Part shown: piece after piece, positions 1 to 12,590 of the stretch
Layout of the letters: every line of letters starts with the position of its first letter
How positions within the stretch are numbered: position 1 is the stretch's first letter
Assembly: GCF_014656355.1 (NCBI RefSeq)
Contig: NZ_BNCG01000001.1
Location: forward strand, 62,001-126,000
From: Camelimonas fluminis
Lineage (GTDB): Bacteria > Pseudomonadota > Alphaproteobacteria > Rhizobiales > Beijerinckiaceae
Length of the DNA stretch: 64,000 nucleotides
Direction: 5' to 3'
Made by a program: the position numbers and the translations under genes
Notes under the pieces: model-generated
Told to the model about the DNA's origin: nothing
The model's database searches: none
The model's input: only the letters and a program-made list of their open reading frames with translations

Positions 1-284
1 GGCGGGTTGTAGGCGTCATCGTACTGGATGAAGTTGATCTTGCGGCCGTTGATCCCGCCCTTCTCGTTCAGCATGCGGATGTAGGCGGCCTGGACGCGGC
101 CAATGCCGCCATAAGCAGAGGCGGGACCGCTCAGCGGCGTGGTCTGCCCGATCTTGATTTCGGTGTCCGAGGCGCCCTGGTCGTATTTCTTCTCCGCCAG
201 GGCGGGCGTAGCCAGAAGGGCTGGCGTGGCGAGCGTCGCGGCGAGCGCGAACGCGGCCCATGCCGGCATCCTTGATCTGCTCAT
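1..284 (-). CDS. ABC transporter substrate-binding protein, LivK type (N-terminal part; runs off the left edge)
   Basis: The first 94 residues are present; the gene continues beyond base 1. A signal peptide of about 30 residues (basic MSRSRMP start, Ala/Leu-rich core, cleavage near TPALA-EKK) is followed by IKIGQTTPLSGPASAYG. This is the opening strand and ligand loop of periplasmic branched-chain amino acid/amide/aromatic acid binding proteins. The later MLNEKGGINGRKI stretch is also typical of the family. The start is fixed by a strong GGAGGA ribosome-binding site just upstream (right side). The substrate cannot be told from the N-terminus, and the partner permease genes, if any, lie outside. 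Confidence 0.85.
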   Translation of the reverse strand, partial: MSRSRMPAWAAFALAATLATPALLATPALAEKKYDQGASDTEIKIGQTTPLSGPASAYGGIGRVQAAYIRMLNEKGGINGRKINFIQYDDAYNP

Positions 285-523
285 GCGTCTTCCTCCAGAA
301 GATGGCGCGTCCGTTGTCGCACCTGCGCTCACCACGTTAGTTTGACCTCACGCACAAGTGTACTCGCCTTCTGGCGAATGCCGGGAGGAAAAATTATCCA
401 ATCAAGTCAATAGGTTTACATAAAATCCGGGGCGCCCGGGCAGCATTCTGGCGAGTCCCCTGGGCAAATTCCAGGAACCCCCCCGGGGGCAAGACAGCGG
501 CGGCGCTCATGGCGCAAAAATGA

Positions 524-550
524 AAACGCCCGGCGCGGGGCCGGGCGTTT
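524..550 (-). terminator. Rho-independent terminator downstream of typA
   Basis: A perfect 10-bp stem (AAACGCCCGG paired with CCGGGCGTTT) encloses a 7-nt loop. On the minus strand it is followed by a T-rich tract. It lies about 30 nt past the typA stop and would end the leftward transcript. Confidence 0.85.
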
Positions 551-578
551 CCTGTTGCAGCTGCGTTGCTGGAGGGCC

Positions 579-2396
579 TCAGCCTTCCTTGGCGTTCTTC
601 ATGCGCTTGCGCTCGTTCGGGTCGAGGTAACGCTTGCGCAGGCGGATGGACTTCGGCGTCACTTCCATCAGTTCGTCGTCCTGGATCCAGGCCAGCGAAC
701 GCTCCAGCGTCATGCGGATCGGCGGCGTCAGCTTGACGGCCTCGTCCTTCGACGTGGTGCGGATGTTGGTGAGCTTCTTGCCCTTGAGAACATTGACCTC
801 AAGATCGTTGTCGCGGTTGTGGATGCCCACGAGCATGCCCTGGTAGACCTTGACGCCGGCGTCGATGATCATCGGGCCGCGATCTTCCAGGTTCCAGAGG
901 GCGTAAGCCACCGACTCGCCCTGCTCGTTGGCGATCAGCACGCCGTTGTTGCGGCCGGCCAGTTCGCCCTTGTAGGGCTCGTAGCCGTGGAACAGGCGGT
1001 TCATGATCGCCGTGCCGCGCGTGTCGGTCAGCAGTTCTGACTGGTAGCCGATGAGGCCGCGGGTCGGGGCGTGGAACACCAGACGCAGGCGGTTGCCGCC
1101 CGACGGCTTCATCTCGATCATGTCGGCCTTGCGCTCCGACATCTTCTGCACGACGGTGCCGGAATATTCCTCATCGACGTCGATGACGACCTCTTCCATC
1201 GGCTCCAGCGTGTTGCCGTCGTCGTCCTGCTTGAACACCACGCGCGGACGCGACACGGCCAGCTCGAAGCCCTCGCGACGCATGGTCTCGATCAGGATCG
1301 ACAGCTGCAGTTCGCCGCGGCCCGAGACGAAGAAGCTGTCCTTGTCGGCGGATTCCTCGATCTTCAGCGTCACATTGCCCTCGGCCTCCTTGTACAGGCG
1401 GTCGCGGATCATGCGGCTGGTGACCTTGTCGCCTTCGGTGCCAGCCAGCGGGCTGTCGTTCACCAGGAACGACATGGTCACGGTCGGCGGATCAATCGGC
1501 TGGGCCTGGATGGCTTCCGTCACCGACGGGTCGCAGAAGGTGTCAGCCACCGAGCCCTTGACCAGGCCGGCGATGGAGACAATGTCGCCGGCCTCGCCAG
1601 CTTCAATCGGCTGGCGTTCGATGCCGCGGAAGGCCAGGATCTTCGACACGCGGCCATTCTCAACCAGATTGCCGTGACGGTCGATGACCTTGATGGTCTG
1701 GTTTGGCTTCACCGTGCCGGAGGCGATGCGTCCGGTGATGATGCGGCCGAGGAACGGGTTGGCTTCGAGCAGGGTGCCGAGCATGCGGAACGCGCCAGGC
1801 TCAACCTTCGCTTCAGGCACGTGCTTGAGCACCAGGTCGAACAGCGGCGCCAGCCCCTGGTCGCTCGGACCCTCAGGCGTCTCGGCCATCCAGCCGTCGC
1901 GGCCGGAGCCGTAAAGGATCGGGAAGTCGAGCTGCTCGTCGGTGGCGTCGAGCGCCGCGAACAGGTCGAACACTTCGTTGATGACCTCGTTGGCGCGGCC
2001 ATCGGGACGGTCGATCTTGTTGATGGCGACGATGGGCTTCAGGCCGATCTTCAGGGCCTTGCCGACCACGAATTTGGTCTGCGGCATCGGGCCTTCAGCC
2101 GAGTCGACCAGCACGATCACGCCGTCGACCATCGACAGGATGCGCTCCACCTCGCCGCCGAAGTCGGCGTGGCCGGGGGTGTCGACGATGTTGATGCGGG
2201 TGTCCTTCCAGACGACCGACGTCGCCTTGGCCAGGATGGTGATGCCGCGTTCTTTCTCGATGTCGCCGGAATCCATGACGCGTTCGGCGACGCGCTGGTT
2301 CTCACGGAACGAGCCGGACTGCTGCAGCATCTTGTCGACCAGCGTGGTCTTGCCATGGTCGACGTGCGCGATAATCGCGATATTGCGAAGTGACAT
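579..2396 (-). CDS. typA: Ribosome-associated translational GTPase TypA/BipA
   Basis: A 605-residue protein of normal family length. GTPase motifs are clear: G1 AHVDHGKTT at residues 10-18, then [11 protein letters not shown] (G3) and NKIDRPDGR (G4). EF-G-like domains II, III and V follow, then the BipA-specific C-terminal domain ending in a basic tail. BipA is a 50S-binding GTPase needed for ribosome assembly and growth under stress or cold. The gene is alone, with a terminator just downstream. The ATG lies in an ATATATG context without an obvious Shine-Dalgarno, but the protein begins exactly where the family does. Confidence 0.97.
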   Translation of the reverse strand: MSLRNIAIIAHVDHGKTTLVDKMLQQSGSFRENQRVAERVMDSGDIEKERGITILAKATSVVWKDTRINIVDTPGHADFGGEVERILSMVDGVIVLVDSAEGPMPQTKFVVGKALKIGLKPIVAINKIDRPDGRANEVINEVFDLFAALDATDEQLDFPILYGSGRDGWMAETPEGPSDQGLAPLFDLVLKHVPEAKVEPGAFRMLGTLLEANPFLGRIITGRIASGTVKPNQTIKVIDRHGNLVENGRVSKILAFRGIERQPIEAGEAGDIVSIAGLVKGSVADTFCDPSVTEAIQAQPIDPPTVTMSFLVNDSPLAGTEGDKVTSRMIRDRLYKEAEGNVTLKIEESADKDSFFVSGRGELQLSILIETMRREGFELAVSRPRVVFKQDDDGNTLEPMEEVVIDVDEEYSGTVVQKMSERKADMIEMKPSGGNRLRLVFHAPTRGLIGYQSELLTDTRGTAIMNRLFHGYEPYKGELAGRNNGVLIANEQGESVAYALWNLEDRGPMIIDAGVKVYQGMLVGIHNRDNDLEVNVLKGKKLTNIRTTSKDEAVKLTPPIRMTLERSLAWIQDDELMEVTPKSIRLRKRYLDPNERKRMKNAKEG

Positions 2397-2808
2397 ATAT
2401 GGGCGCCTGACTGTGTTTCAGCGCAATCTCGGCTGGGAGCGAACGGACAACGCCTGTTCGACTGGCCGATTCATTCAGGCTGAACGCGACCATGCAACGG
2501 CAACCGCCGGGTCCCCGGTGGGACCTGCGCCAATTTTGCTGATGCCCCCATATGCAAGCCGGCGGCTCAGGATGCAACCCCGGAGCATGTTGTTTTTACA
2601 CGCGATAGAGGCTTGGCTCCGCGTAAAAACCACGCGCTTCCGTCTTTTGGGGGCGACACGGGTCTGGCGTCCGGGCGGGATCGCTCATGTGATTCCGCCC
2701 GGCCGAAAATCGGCTCTGGCCGCCGGCAAGTCGTTGTCAGGTCGTCGCAAGGCGTCCGGATTTCGCGCCCGGACGCATCCTTGTCGACGCTGTCTGAAGC
2801 CGCCGGCC
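2397..2808. other. Intergenic region, typA start to argG stop
   Basis: 412 bp without a credible gene. It should hold the typA promoter, for which no clear sigma-70 boxes were found. An inverted repeat at 2671-2702 (CCGGGCGG paired with CCGCCCGG) and another near 2593-2632 (GTTTTTAC paired with GTAAAAAC) are present. Neither has a T tract that would make it a good terminator for argG. Confidence 0.4.
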
Positions 2809-4041
<1,233 letters not shown>

Positions 4042-4407
4042 GATCTTTCCATCGCAAATGCCGGATGCGCGACGCCCTGACGGGGATAGCCCGGGCAGGG
4101 TTTGGGCTGACGCGATCCGCGGGTTAACCGGGAAACTGGGTGCGCCCGCCCGGAAGTTTTCCGGCCAGGCCATACGCGCGCGGACTATAGGGCGAAGCGC
4201 CGCGCGCGCAAGCCGCGCGCGGCCGTCGTCATCGCCAAAAACACGTCAGCGCCTTGACATTGTGGGCGCGACCCTGATGTTGCAGGGCGAAACCGGCGCG
4301 TCTTGCGCGGGCCGGTTCAGAAGGCCAGGCAGGAAGCAGGGCGTCCAGCTTTTGAACCTTTGGTCACATTGGCGCAGGGCCAGGAGCCCGGTCGCGGAGA
4401 TCCCGTC
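4042..4407. promoter_or_regulatory. Divergent argG / pncB control region
   Basis: 366 bp between two divergent starts. A TTGACA hexamer at 4254-4259 lies at the right distance to be a -35 box for pncB, but the -10 at 17-bp spacing (ATGTTG) is poor. A GC alternation (CGCGCGCGC) occupies 4195-4220. No ARG-box-like palindrome was recognised. Confidence 0.3.
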
Positions 4408-5724
4408 ATGGCGCATATCGATATCGCCCGACGTGTGTATGACCACAGCTGGAAGCTGGACCCGATCGTCCGCAGCCTGCTGGACACCGATTTCTACAAG
4501 CTGTTGATGCTCCAGATGATCTGGGGGTTGCGCCGCGAAGTGCGCGCCGATTTCACCCTGATCAACCGCTCGAAGGACATCCGCCTGGCGGATGACATCG
4601 ACGAGCAGGAGCTGCGCGACCAGCTCGACCACGCCCGCACCTTGCGCTTCTCCAAAAAGGAGATGATCTGGCTCGCTGGCAACACCTTCTATGGCCGCAA
4701 GCAGATCTTCGAGCCGGACTTTCTGGCCTGGCTGGCGGATTTCCAGTTGCCTGAATATGAACTGCGCCGCGAGGACGGGCAGTTCGTGCTGAATTTCACC
4801 GGTCTTTGGACCCACACCAGCATGTGGGAAATCCCGGCCCTGGCCATCGTCAACGAACTGCGCTCCCGCGCCGCCATGCGCCGGATGGGGCGGTTCGATC
4901 TCGACGTGCTCTACGCCCGCGCCAAGGCGCGCCTGTGGGAGAAGGTGGAGCGCCTGCGGCAGTTGCCTGATCTGCGCATCTCCGATTTCGGCACCCGCCG
5001 GCGCCACGGCTTCCTGTGGCAGCGCTGGTGCGTTGAGGCGCTGAAGGAGGGGCTGGGCAAATCGCTGCTTGGCACCAGCAATGTGCTGCACGCCATGGAA
5101 ACCGACCTGGAGGCCATCGGCACTAACGCCCATGAGCTGCCGATGGTGATGGCGGCGCTGGCCGAGAGCGACGAGGCGCGGCTGATGGCGCCTTATACGG
5201 TGCTGGAATCCTGGAAGAAGTATTACGGCGGCAATCTGCTGGTGGTGCTGCCGGACGCTTTTGGCACCACCAGTTTCCTGAAGCACGCCCCGGACTGGGT
5301 GGCCGACTGGACCGGTTTCCGCCCGGACTCCAAGCCGCCGATCGAGGGCGGCGAGGAGATCATCGCCTGGTGGCGCCTGAAGGGCCGCGACCCGCGCGAG
5401 AAGCTGCTGGTGTTCTCCGACGCCCTTGACGTCGATTCCATCGCGAAGACCTACCATCACTTCCATGGCCGCGTGCGCATGAGCTTCGGCTGGGGCACCA
5501 ACCTCACCAATGATTTCGAGGGCTGCGCCACCCGGCCGGACCTCGATCTGCGCCCGGCTTCGCTGGTGTGCAAGGTGTCCTCGGCCAATGGCCGCCCGGC
5601 GGTGAAGCTGTCGGATAACCTGCAGAAAGCCACCGGAACGCCGGAGGCCATCGCCCACTACATGCAGGTGTTTGACTACGAGACGCCGTCGCGCCTGGAG
5701 CCGGTCGACGAGCAGGTCGCATAA
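4408..5724 (+). CDS. pncB: Nicotinate phosphoribosyltransferase
   Basis: 438 residues. The enzyme makes nicotinate mononucleotide from nicotinate and PRPP, with ATP hydrolysis, in NAD salvage. Family marks are [12 protein letters not shown] at residues 25-36, SDFGTRRRH at 192-200, GTSNVLHA, and [10 protein letters not shown], whose His242 aligns with the autophosphorylated histidine. The C-terminal region has [12 protein letters not shown] and [18 protein letters not shown], as in PncB. The ATG has a GGAG site 8 nt upstream; an upstream in-frame ATG (4303) would add non-homologous residues. A methyltransferase gene follows after 12 nt and may be co-transcribed. Confidence 0.96.
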   Translation: MAHIDIARRVYDHSWKLDPIVRSLLDTDFYKLLMLQMIWGLRREVRADFTLINRSKDIRLADDIDEQELRDQLDHARTLRFSKKEMIWLAGNTFYGRKQIFEPDFLAWLADFQLPEYELRREDGQFVLNFTGLWTHTSMWEIPALAIVNELRSRAAMRRMGRFDLDVLYARAKARLWEKVERLRQLPDLRISDFGTRRRHGFLWQRWCVEALKEGLGKSLLGTSNVLHAMETDLEAIGTNAHELPMVMAALAESDEARLMAPYTVLESWKKYYGGNLLVVLPDAFGTTSFLKHAPDWVADWTGFRPDSKPPIEGGEEIIAWWRLKGRDPREKLLVFSDALDVDSIAKTYHHFHGRVRMSFGWGTNLTNDFEGCATRPDLDLRPASLVCKVSSANGRPAVKLSDNLQKATGTPEAIAHYMQVFDYETPSRLEPVDEQVA

Positions 5725-5736
5725 GGCGGGAATCGC

Positions 5737-6432
5737 ATGAGTGAAGGGTGGAGCGAATCGGCGCCGGCGTGGATCGCCGGGATCGACGACGATTTCTCGC
5801 GCCATGCCGTGCTGGATGCGCCGATGCTGGCCCGCGTCCGGGCGGGTGGCTACGACGATGCCCTCGACGTCGGCTGCGGCGAGGGGCGCTTCTGCCGGAT
5901 GATGCGCGCCGCCGGGATCAGCGCCGTGGGCGTCGATCCGGTCCCGCTGATGGTGGAGACGGCGCGGGCGCGCGATCCGGGCGGCGACTATCGCGTCGGC
6001 CGGGCCGAACAGCTCGATTTCCCTGACGCCAGTTTCGACCTTGCGGTCAGCTACCTCAGCCTGATTGATATCGATGGCATGGAGCAGGCGGTCGCTGAAA
6101 TGGCGCGGGTGCTGCGCCCCGGCGGCGCCCTGCTGATCGCCAATCTCAATTCGTTCTCGACGGCCGGCGGCTGGGAGGGCGAGGGCGCGGCCCAGCGCTA
6201 TGCAATTGACGGCTACCTCGACAGCCGCGCCGAATGGGTGGCGTGGGCCGGCGTCCGCGTGCGCAACTGGCACCGGCCGCTGTCGCGCTACATGCAGACG
6301 CTGCTGGGGCAGGGGCTGACGCTCGCCTGCTTCGACGAGCCGGAGCCCGATCCCGCCTGGCCGGACGCCGCGCGCGTCGCCCGCTATCGCCGCGCTCCGT
6401 GGCTGCTGATGATGGAATGGCGCAAGCCATAG
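5737..6432 (+). CDS. Class I SAM-dependent methyltransferase
   Basis: 231 residues of Rossmann methyltransferase fold. Motif I is LDVGCGEGRF at residues 43-52, followed by an acidic strand end VGVDP, the AEQLDFPDASFDLAVSYLSL block (motifs II/III) and MARVLRPGGALLIANLN. This is the Methyltransf_11 (UbiE/SmtA-like) pattern. The methyl acceptor is unknown; the C-terminal half, rich in Trp and Arg, is probably the substrate cap. It starts 12 nt after pncB on the same strand, so it is probably in that transcript, though nothing ties it to NAD metabolism. Confidence 0.85.
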   Translation: MSEGWSESAPAWIAGIDDDFSRHAVLDAPMLARVRAGGYDDALDVGCGEGRFCRMMRAAGISAVGVDPVPLMVETARARDPGGDYRVGRAEQLDFPDASFDLAVSYLSLIDIDGMEQAVAEMARVLRPGGALLIANLNSFSTAGGWEGEGAAQRYAIDGYLDSRAEWVAWAGVRVRNWHRPLSRYMQTLLGQGLTLACFDEPEPDPAWPDAARVARYRRAPWLLMMEWRKP

Positions 6433-6598
6433 AGCGTTTTCCGGCGGCGCGCCTGTTCCGGGCGATCCGTCTTGTCCCGGCGGGCATGGGACGCGCGTTT
6501 GGCGGCGTCTCGCCCCCGGCGCGGAAACCTGCTAGAGCGCCCTCCAGATATCCAGCCGATAACCAACCGGCGGCCGCGCGCCGCCAGATCGCATTTTG

Positions 6599-8197
6599 AT
6601 GAACGTCCAGACCTCGCCGGAAGCGCAGGCGGTCGAACGCCGCCGGACCTTCGCCATCATTTCCCACCCGGACGCGGGCAAGACCACGCTCACCGAGAAG
6701 CTGCTGCTGTTCGGCGGAGCGATTCAGCTCGCCGGGGCCGTGAAGGCCAAGCGCGGCGGCGCGGCGACGCGCTCGGACTGGATGGGCATCGAGAAGGAGC
6801 GCGGCATTTCCGTCGTCACCTCGGTGATGACCTTCGAATATGGCGATCACGTCTTCAACCTGCTCGATACGCCAGGCCACGAGGACTTCTCGGAAGACAC
6901 CTACCGCACGCTGACGGCGGTGGACGCCGCGGTAATGGTGATCGACGCCGCCAAGGGCATCGAGGCGCGCACGCGCAAGCTGTTCGAGGTCTGCCGCCTG
7001 CGCGACATTCCGATCGTCACCTTCGTCAACAAGCTCGACCGCGAGGCCCGCGACCCGTTCGACCTGCTCGACGAGGTGGAGAAGACGCTGGCCCTCGACA
7101 CCTCGCCGGTGACCTGGCCGATCGGCAGCGGCCGGTCCTTTGCCGGCACCTATGACCTGCGCAACCGCCGCGTGCGGCTGGTGGACAAGGACGACGCCGG
7201 CTTCACCGTCACGGGCGCCGACGATCCGAAGCTGCTTGGCCTGCTGCCGGAGCATGAGCGCGAGGCGTTCCACGAGGAGCTGTCGCTGGCCGAAGCCGCG
7301 CTGGAGCCGTTCGACCTGGACGCCTTCCGCCAGGGGCATTTGACGCCGGTGTTCTTTGGTTCGGCCCTGCGCAATTTCGGCGTGCGCGACCTGATCGACG
7401 CCATGGCCGCCTTCGCGCCGCCGCCACGCGGCCAGCAGGCGGCGACCCGCATGGTGGAGCCGACTGAAAAGCGCATGACCGGCTTCGTGTTCAAGATCCA
7501 GGCCAATATGGATCCCAACCACCGCGACCGCATCGCCTTCATGCGCGTTTGCTCCGGTCGGCTGACGCGCGGCATGAAGGCGCGGCTGGCCCGCACCGGC
7601 AAGCCGATGACCCTGTCGGCGCCGCAGTTCTTCTTCGCCCAGGACCGGTCGATCGCCGAGGAAGCCTTCGCTGGCGATGTGGTCGGCATTCCGAACCACG
7701 GCACCTTGCGCATCGGCGACACCCTGACTGAAGGCGAGGATCTGGTGTTCCGCGGCGTGCCGAGCTTCGCGCCGGAAATCATGCGCCGCATCAAGCTCAC
7801 CGATCCGATGAAGGCCAAGAAGCTGAAGGAAGCCCTGCAGCAGATGGCCGAGGAAGGCGTCGTGCAGGTGTTCCAGCCGGTCGACGGCTCCGGCGCCATC
7901 GTCGGCGTGGTCGGGGCCCTGCAGCTCGACGTGCTGAAGGAGCGGCTGCAGGCGGAATATGGCCTGCCGATCGATTTTGAGCCGACGCGCTTCTCCATCT
8001 GCCGCTGGATTTCCAGCGACAAGGCGGGCGAGCTCGACAAATTCGTCAACGCCCATACCTCGTCGATCGCCCTGGATCTCGACCGTGAGCCGGTGTTCAT
8101 GGCCACCACCGCCTTCTCGCTCAACTATGAGCAGGAGCGCTGGCCGGACATCCGCGTCTCCGACGTCAAGGATTATCAGGCCGGCGTCGCCGGTTGA
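6599..8197 (+). CDS. prfC: Peptide chain release factor 3
   Basis: 532 residues, the normal length of RF3. GTPase motifs are SHPDAGKTT at residues 22-30, DTPGHEDFSEDT and VNKLDREARD. The RF3-specific RTLTAVDAAVMVIDAAKGIE and the C-terminal QLDVLKERLQAEYGLP regions follow. RF3 recycles RF1/RF2 from the ribosome after termination. ATG 6599 is chosen over a TTG one codon upstream. The protein is 31% longer than its GTPase core because of domains II and III. An ABC-F gene follows after 25 nt on the same strand. Confidence 0.97.
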   Translation: MNVQTSPEAQAVERRRTFAIISHPDAGKTTLTEKLLLFGGAIQLAGAVKAKRGGAATRSDWMGIEKERGISVVTSVMTFEYGDHVFNLLDTPGHEDFSEDTYRTLTAVDAAVMVIDAAKGIEARTRKLFEVCRLRDIPIVTFVNKLDREARDPFDLLDEVEKTLALDTSPVTWPIGSGRSFAGTYDLRNRRVRLVDKDDAGFTVTGADDPKLLGLLPEHEREAFHEELSLAEAALEPFDLDAFRQGHLTPVFFGSALRNFGVRDLIDAMAAFAPPPRGQQAATRMVEPTEKRMTGFVFKIQANMDPNHRDRIAFMRVCSGRLTRGMKARLARTGKPMTLSAPQFFFAQDRSIAEEAFAGDVVGIPNHGTLRIGDTLTEGEDLVFRGVPSFAPEIMRRIKLTDPMKAKKLKEALQQMAEEGVVQVFQPVDGSGAIVGVVGALQLDVLKERLQAEYGLPIDFEPTRFSICRWISSDKAGELDKFVNAHTSSIALDLDREPVFMATTAFSLNYEQERWPDIRVSDVKDYQAGVAG

Positions 8198-8222
8198 CCC
8201 GCAGATACGCAAGGTAGTTTCG

Positions 8223-10055
<1,833 letters not shown>

Positions 10056-10154
10056 CGCCATTCCTCTCTGGCGGACCGGTTCCGGACGCACGACCTTTGC
10101 TTTCGGTGGCGCGACCGGGCGTCGTCGCCAACACTGGCGTCGAGGGAGGCGCCA

Positions 10155-10766
10155 ATGAGGGGCTACACAGGGAAGGCGACGTCCGGATCGGCGTCGCGTC
10201 GGCATGAATGGCGGACACTCCGGGCAGATGAAGCGGGGTTCCGGGAAGATGGCAGCGCGTACCTCATGGCCATCGATGCGCCCATGCTCGAAGGCCTGCG
10301 CAGGTGGGGCTTTCTCGACCCGGCCGACAGCGAGCGCGTTTACCAGTTTCTCGAGCCGCCGGTCCGGCCTCCCGACAGTCTGACAGCGTCTGGAAACCTG
10401 AAGACCCGACTGCCATTCGTCGTCAGTTGCGACGACTACGCCGCTTCCGGGCTGGTGCAGGCGCTACGCTTCGATTTCGATACGCGCGACGCGCCGGCGA
10501 TATGGGTTGGTTTAAAACAGCCCCCGGAGGCGGTCTTTTCCGCTGGCGAAGTTCGTTTCACCCAAGCGCCGGTCCGGGGGCAGGATATCGTCAGGCTCTA
10601 CATGGCGCCGGCTGACGCGCCTCATGTCGCCGGGATTCTGGAGGGTGATGAGAAGCTTCTGGACGCTGTCTGGCCCTTGCCAGGCAGTGCGCCAAAAGCT
10701 GGCCGCGCCGCCGACCGGGCAGCCCGGAAAGGCATTTCCGCCATTGTCGAGGAGGTCTTGCCTTGA
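10155..10766 (+). CDS. Unrecognised protein, 203 residues
   Basis: No family was recognised. The ATG has a very strong GAGGGAGG site upstream and the frame shows normal alphaproteobacterial codon use, so it is probably real. The protein has a basic N-terminus, no signal peptide and no membrane segment. A possible beta-rich core runs over residues 80-165 (VVSCDDYAA, LRFDFDT, AIWVGLK, EVRFTQAP, IVRLYMAP), and the tail is Ala/Arg-rich. It starts 99 nt after uup on the same strand and ends 16 nt before the convergent metal-binding protein gene. Confidence 0.6.
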   Translation: MRGYTGKATSGSASRRHEWRTLRADEAGFREDGSAYLMAIDAPMLEGLRRWGFLDPADSERVYQFLEPPVRPPDSLTASGNLKTRLPFVVSCDDYAASGLVQALRFDFDTRDAPAIWVGLKQPPEAVFSAGEVRFTQAPVRGQDIVRLYMAPADAPHVAGILEGDEKLLDAVWPLPGSAPKAGRAADRAARKGISAIVEEVLP

Positions 10767-10782
10767 CAGCTCTGTCGCTCGC

Positions 10783-11778
10783 TCAGGGCGCCAGCGCCTT
10801 CTCCAGGGTTCCGACATTGCTGCGCATCATGTCGATATAGCTGGCGGCGGGGCCATCGGGGAGCGACAGGGAATCGGTGTAGAGCTGGCCGCCGGTTTTG
10901 ACGCCGGTTTCCCGGGCGATGCGCGCCATCAGGCGCGGATCGGCGATGTTTTCCAGGAACACCGCCGGGGCTTTTTCGGCGCGGATCTGGCGGACCACGC
11001 GGGCGACGTCGGCGGCGGAGGCTTCGGTGTCGGTGGAAAGGCCCTGCGGCGCGATCAGGCCAAGACCATAAGCGCGGCCGAAATAGCCGAAGGCGTCATG
11101 GGTGGTGATGATGCGCCGGTGGTCGGCCGGGATCGCCGCCATGCGGCGACGGATGTCGGCGTCCAGCTCATCCAGGCGGGCCAGATAAGCGGCGGCGTTG
11201 TTTTCATAGGCGTCGCGGCCAGCCGGATCGGCGGCGATCAGTCCGTCGCGAATATTGCGCACGTAGATTTTGACATTGGCCACATCCTGCCAGGCGTGCG
11301 GATCGAGGCCGCCATGGTCGTGTCCATGGTTATGGTCTGGCGCGGCGTCATGGACGTGGCCGGGGGCCTTCTCGTCCAGGTGGGCGGCGTTGACGCCCTT
11401 GCTCGCGACAATGACTGGCGCCTTCGCGCCCGAGGCGCTGATGAGGCGCGGCAGCCAGCCTTCAAGGGCGAGGCCGTTGGTGATGATCAGCCGGGCGGCG
11501 GCGATGCGTTTCGCATCGGCCGGGGCCGGGGAAAAGACATGCACGTCGCCGCCAGGGCCGACCAGGGCGGTGACGTCCACCCGGTCGCCGCCAACCTGGT
11601 GGGCCAGATCGGCGAGTATGGAGAAGCTGGCGACGACGGGAACCTTGCCGGCGGCGCCAGCATCGGCGCGGGCGACCGATGCGCCGGTGACGGCGGGCGC
11701 GCCGCTGGCGAGCGCCAGCATCGCCGTCAGCACGGCTCTGCGGTTTAACCGGACAGCGCGGCCGGTATGCGTGGGCAT
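10783..11778 (-). CDS. Zinc/manganese ABC transporter substrate-binding protein (ZnuA/AztC-like)
   Basis: 331 residues. An N-terminal signal with an NRRAVL twin-arginine-like stretch leads into VASFSILADLAHQVGG. This is the opening of cluster A-I metal-binding proteins. A histidine-rich loop is visible at residues 133-155 (HVHDAAPDHNHGHDHGG), followed by LDPHAW. His80, His161, the TTHDAFGYF histidine and a late aspartate are the likely metal ligands. The His-rich loop points to zinc. The start has a GAGGGAG site. No permease or ATPase gene is adjacent, so it is an orphan here. A Zur-box-like palindrome lies about 240 bp upstream. Confidence 0.9.
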   Translation of the reverse strand: MPTHTGRAVRLNRRAVLTAMLALASGAPAVTGASVARADAGAAGKVPVVASFSILADLAHQVGGDRVDVTALVGPGGDVHVFSPAPADAKRIAAARLIITNGLALEGWLPRLISASGAKAPVIVASKGVNAAHLDEKAPGHVHDAAPDHNHGHDHGGLDPHAWQDVANVKIYVRNIRDGLIAADPAGRDAYENNAAAYLARLDELDADIRRRMAAIPADHRRIITTHDAFGYFGRAYGLGLIAPQGLSTDTEASAADVARVVRQIRAEKAPAVFLENIADPRLMARIARETGVKTGGQLYTDSLSLPDGPAASYIDMMRSNVGTLEKALAP

Positions 11779-11898
11779 GGACTGGCTCCCTCAATAAGCG
11801 CTCGCAAAAACGCCCGCAAAGATCCGTCAGAGTAGCGGCGATGGCTTGCGCCGCAGGCGCGGGTCAGCGCGTTTTTTAGCGGATGTCATTGTGCGTCA

Positions 11899-11961
11899 GG
11901 AAAACACGTCAACACAGATGGATGGGGCAACGTCTGGTTCAGGACGAACGGATTTTGCTCC
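11899..11961. repeat. Degenerate copy of dispersed double-palindrome repeat
   Basis: It shares with the copies at 23671, 36111 and 56584 the order GAAAAxxCGTCAA, then an AGATGGA-like spacer, then an imperfect inverted repeat ending in ATTTTGCTCC. Only the second half of the full element is visible here, and it is eroded. Confidence 0.5.
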
Positions 11962-12015
11962 GGATTGGCAGAACCCGGCGTTGCGTGGCCGGCAACGGAT
12001 ACGGGTCACGGTTGT

Positions 12016-12044
12016 TGTGTAATGAAATAACATTACGACATCAA
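12016..12044 (-). promoter_or_regulatory. Candidate Zur operator and overlapping promoter
   Basis: GTAATG-AAATAA-CATTAC at 12019-12036 is a perfect 6+6 inverted repeat and resembles the alphaproteobacterial Zur consensus (AATGTTATAACATT core). On the minus strand it falls between a TTGATG -35-like box (12044-12039) and a weak TACACA -10 (12021-12016) at 17-bp spacing. Repression by bound Zur would fit. The 5' leader to the metal-binding protein start would be about 230 nt. Confidence 0.55.
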
Positions 12045-12116
12045 CTGCGATGTGATGACGTCAGACAGGCGCAGCGCTAATTTTCCAGGGACGGCGGCCG
12101 GGCCCGCTTCTGCGGA

Positions 12117-12590
12117 TCAGGCGTCTGCGCGCTGGAAAATGATCTCCATGGTGCGCGTCATGGTCTCAAGGTCCTGGGGATCGATGCCGGCGACGATTTC
12201 GGCCTGGTAAGCATGAGCGAGGGGCACGATCTGCCGGTAAAGCTCCTGGCCATCGTCGCTCAGCCACAGGTTGATCTCGCGCCGGTCGTGCGGGCTGACC
12301 TCGCCGCGCACGAGGCCACGGGCCTCCAGCGCCGTCACCGCGCGCGACACCTTGGTCTTGTGCATGCGGCTGTGCTGGCCAATGGCCTTGGCGGTGAGCG
12401 GCGAGAAGGCGCCCAGCGTCGCCAGCACCCGCCATTCGGGAATGGCGAGGTTGAACCGGTCCAGGTGCTGCCTGGCCAGCCCCTGGGCGACGACCTCCGA
12501 CAGCACGGCCATGCGGTAAGGCAGGTATGACTGAAGATTGAGCTCCGGCGCCTCGCCGTCAGCGACCCCATCAGTGGACATGATGCTCAT
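12117..12590 (-). CDS. MarR family transcriptional regulator
   Basis: 157 residues from the chosen ATG. The winged helix-turn-helix spans roughly residues 45-115. The recognition helix region is MHKTKVSRAVTALEARGLV, and the wing carries the family-typical DRREINLWLSDDG. MarR proteins usually sense phenolic or other small ligands and control nearby transport or catabolic genes. No target is obvious. The downstream gene in the same direction is the metal-binding protein, separated by 338 bp with its own candidate promoter. Alternative starts at 12635 and 12581 exist; none has a good ribosome-binding site, so the start is uncertain. Confidence 0.87.
   Translation of the reverse strand: MSIMSTDGVADGEAPELNLQSYLPYRMAVLSEVVAQGLARQHLDRFNLAIPEWRVLATLGAFSPLTAKAIGQHSRMHKTKVSRAVTALEARGLVRGEVSPHDRREINLWLSDDGQELYRQIVPLAHAYQAEIVAGIDPQDLETMTRTMEIIFQRADA

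Larger units (their letters stand above)
11779..12116. other. Intergenic region upstream of the metal-binding protein
   Basis: 338 bp between the metal-binding protein start and the MarR stop. It holds a degenerate copy of the dispersed palindromic repeat (11899-11961) and a Zur-box-like palindrome (12019-12036). A 65-codon plus-strand frame at 11883-12080 overlaps both and is not considered a gene. Confidence 0.6.

Noticed and set aside
1071-2393. 440-codon plus-strand open frame across typA
   Set aside because: It is antisense to a full-length conserved gene, has His/Val/Ala/Arg-rich composition typical of reversed high-GC reading, and no ribosome-binding site.
2671-2702. Terminator of argG
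   Set aside because: The inverted repeat is good but has a long loop and no T tract on the minus strand.
4254-4282. Strong promoter for pncB
   Set aside because: Only the -35 (TTGACA) is good; the -10 is poor, so it is listed only as part of the control region, not as a promoter call.
11883-12080. 65-codon plus-strand frame
   Set aside because: It overlaps a dispersed repeat and the Zur-like palindrome, has many Arg/Cys residues and no ribosome-binding site.
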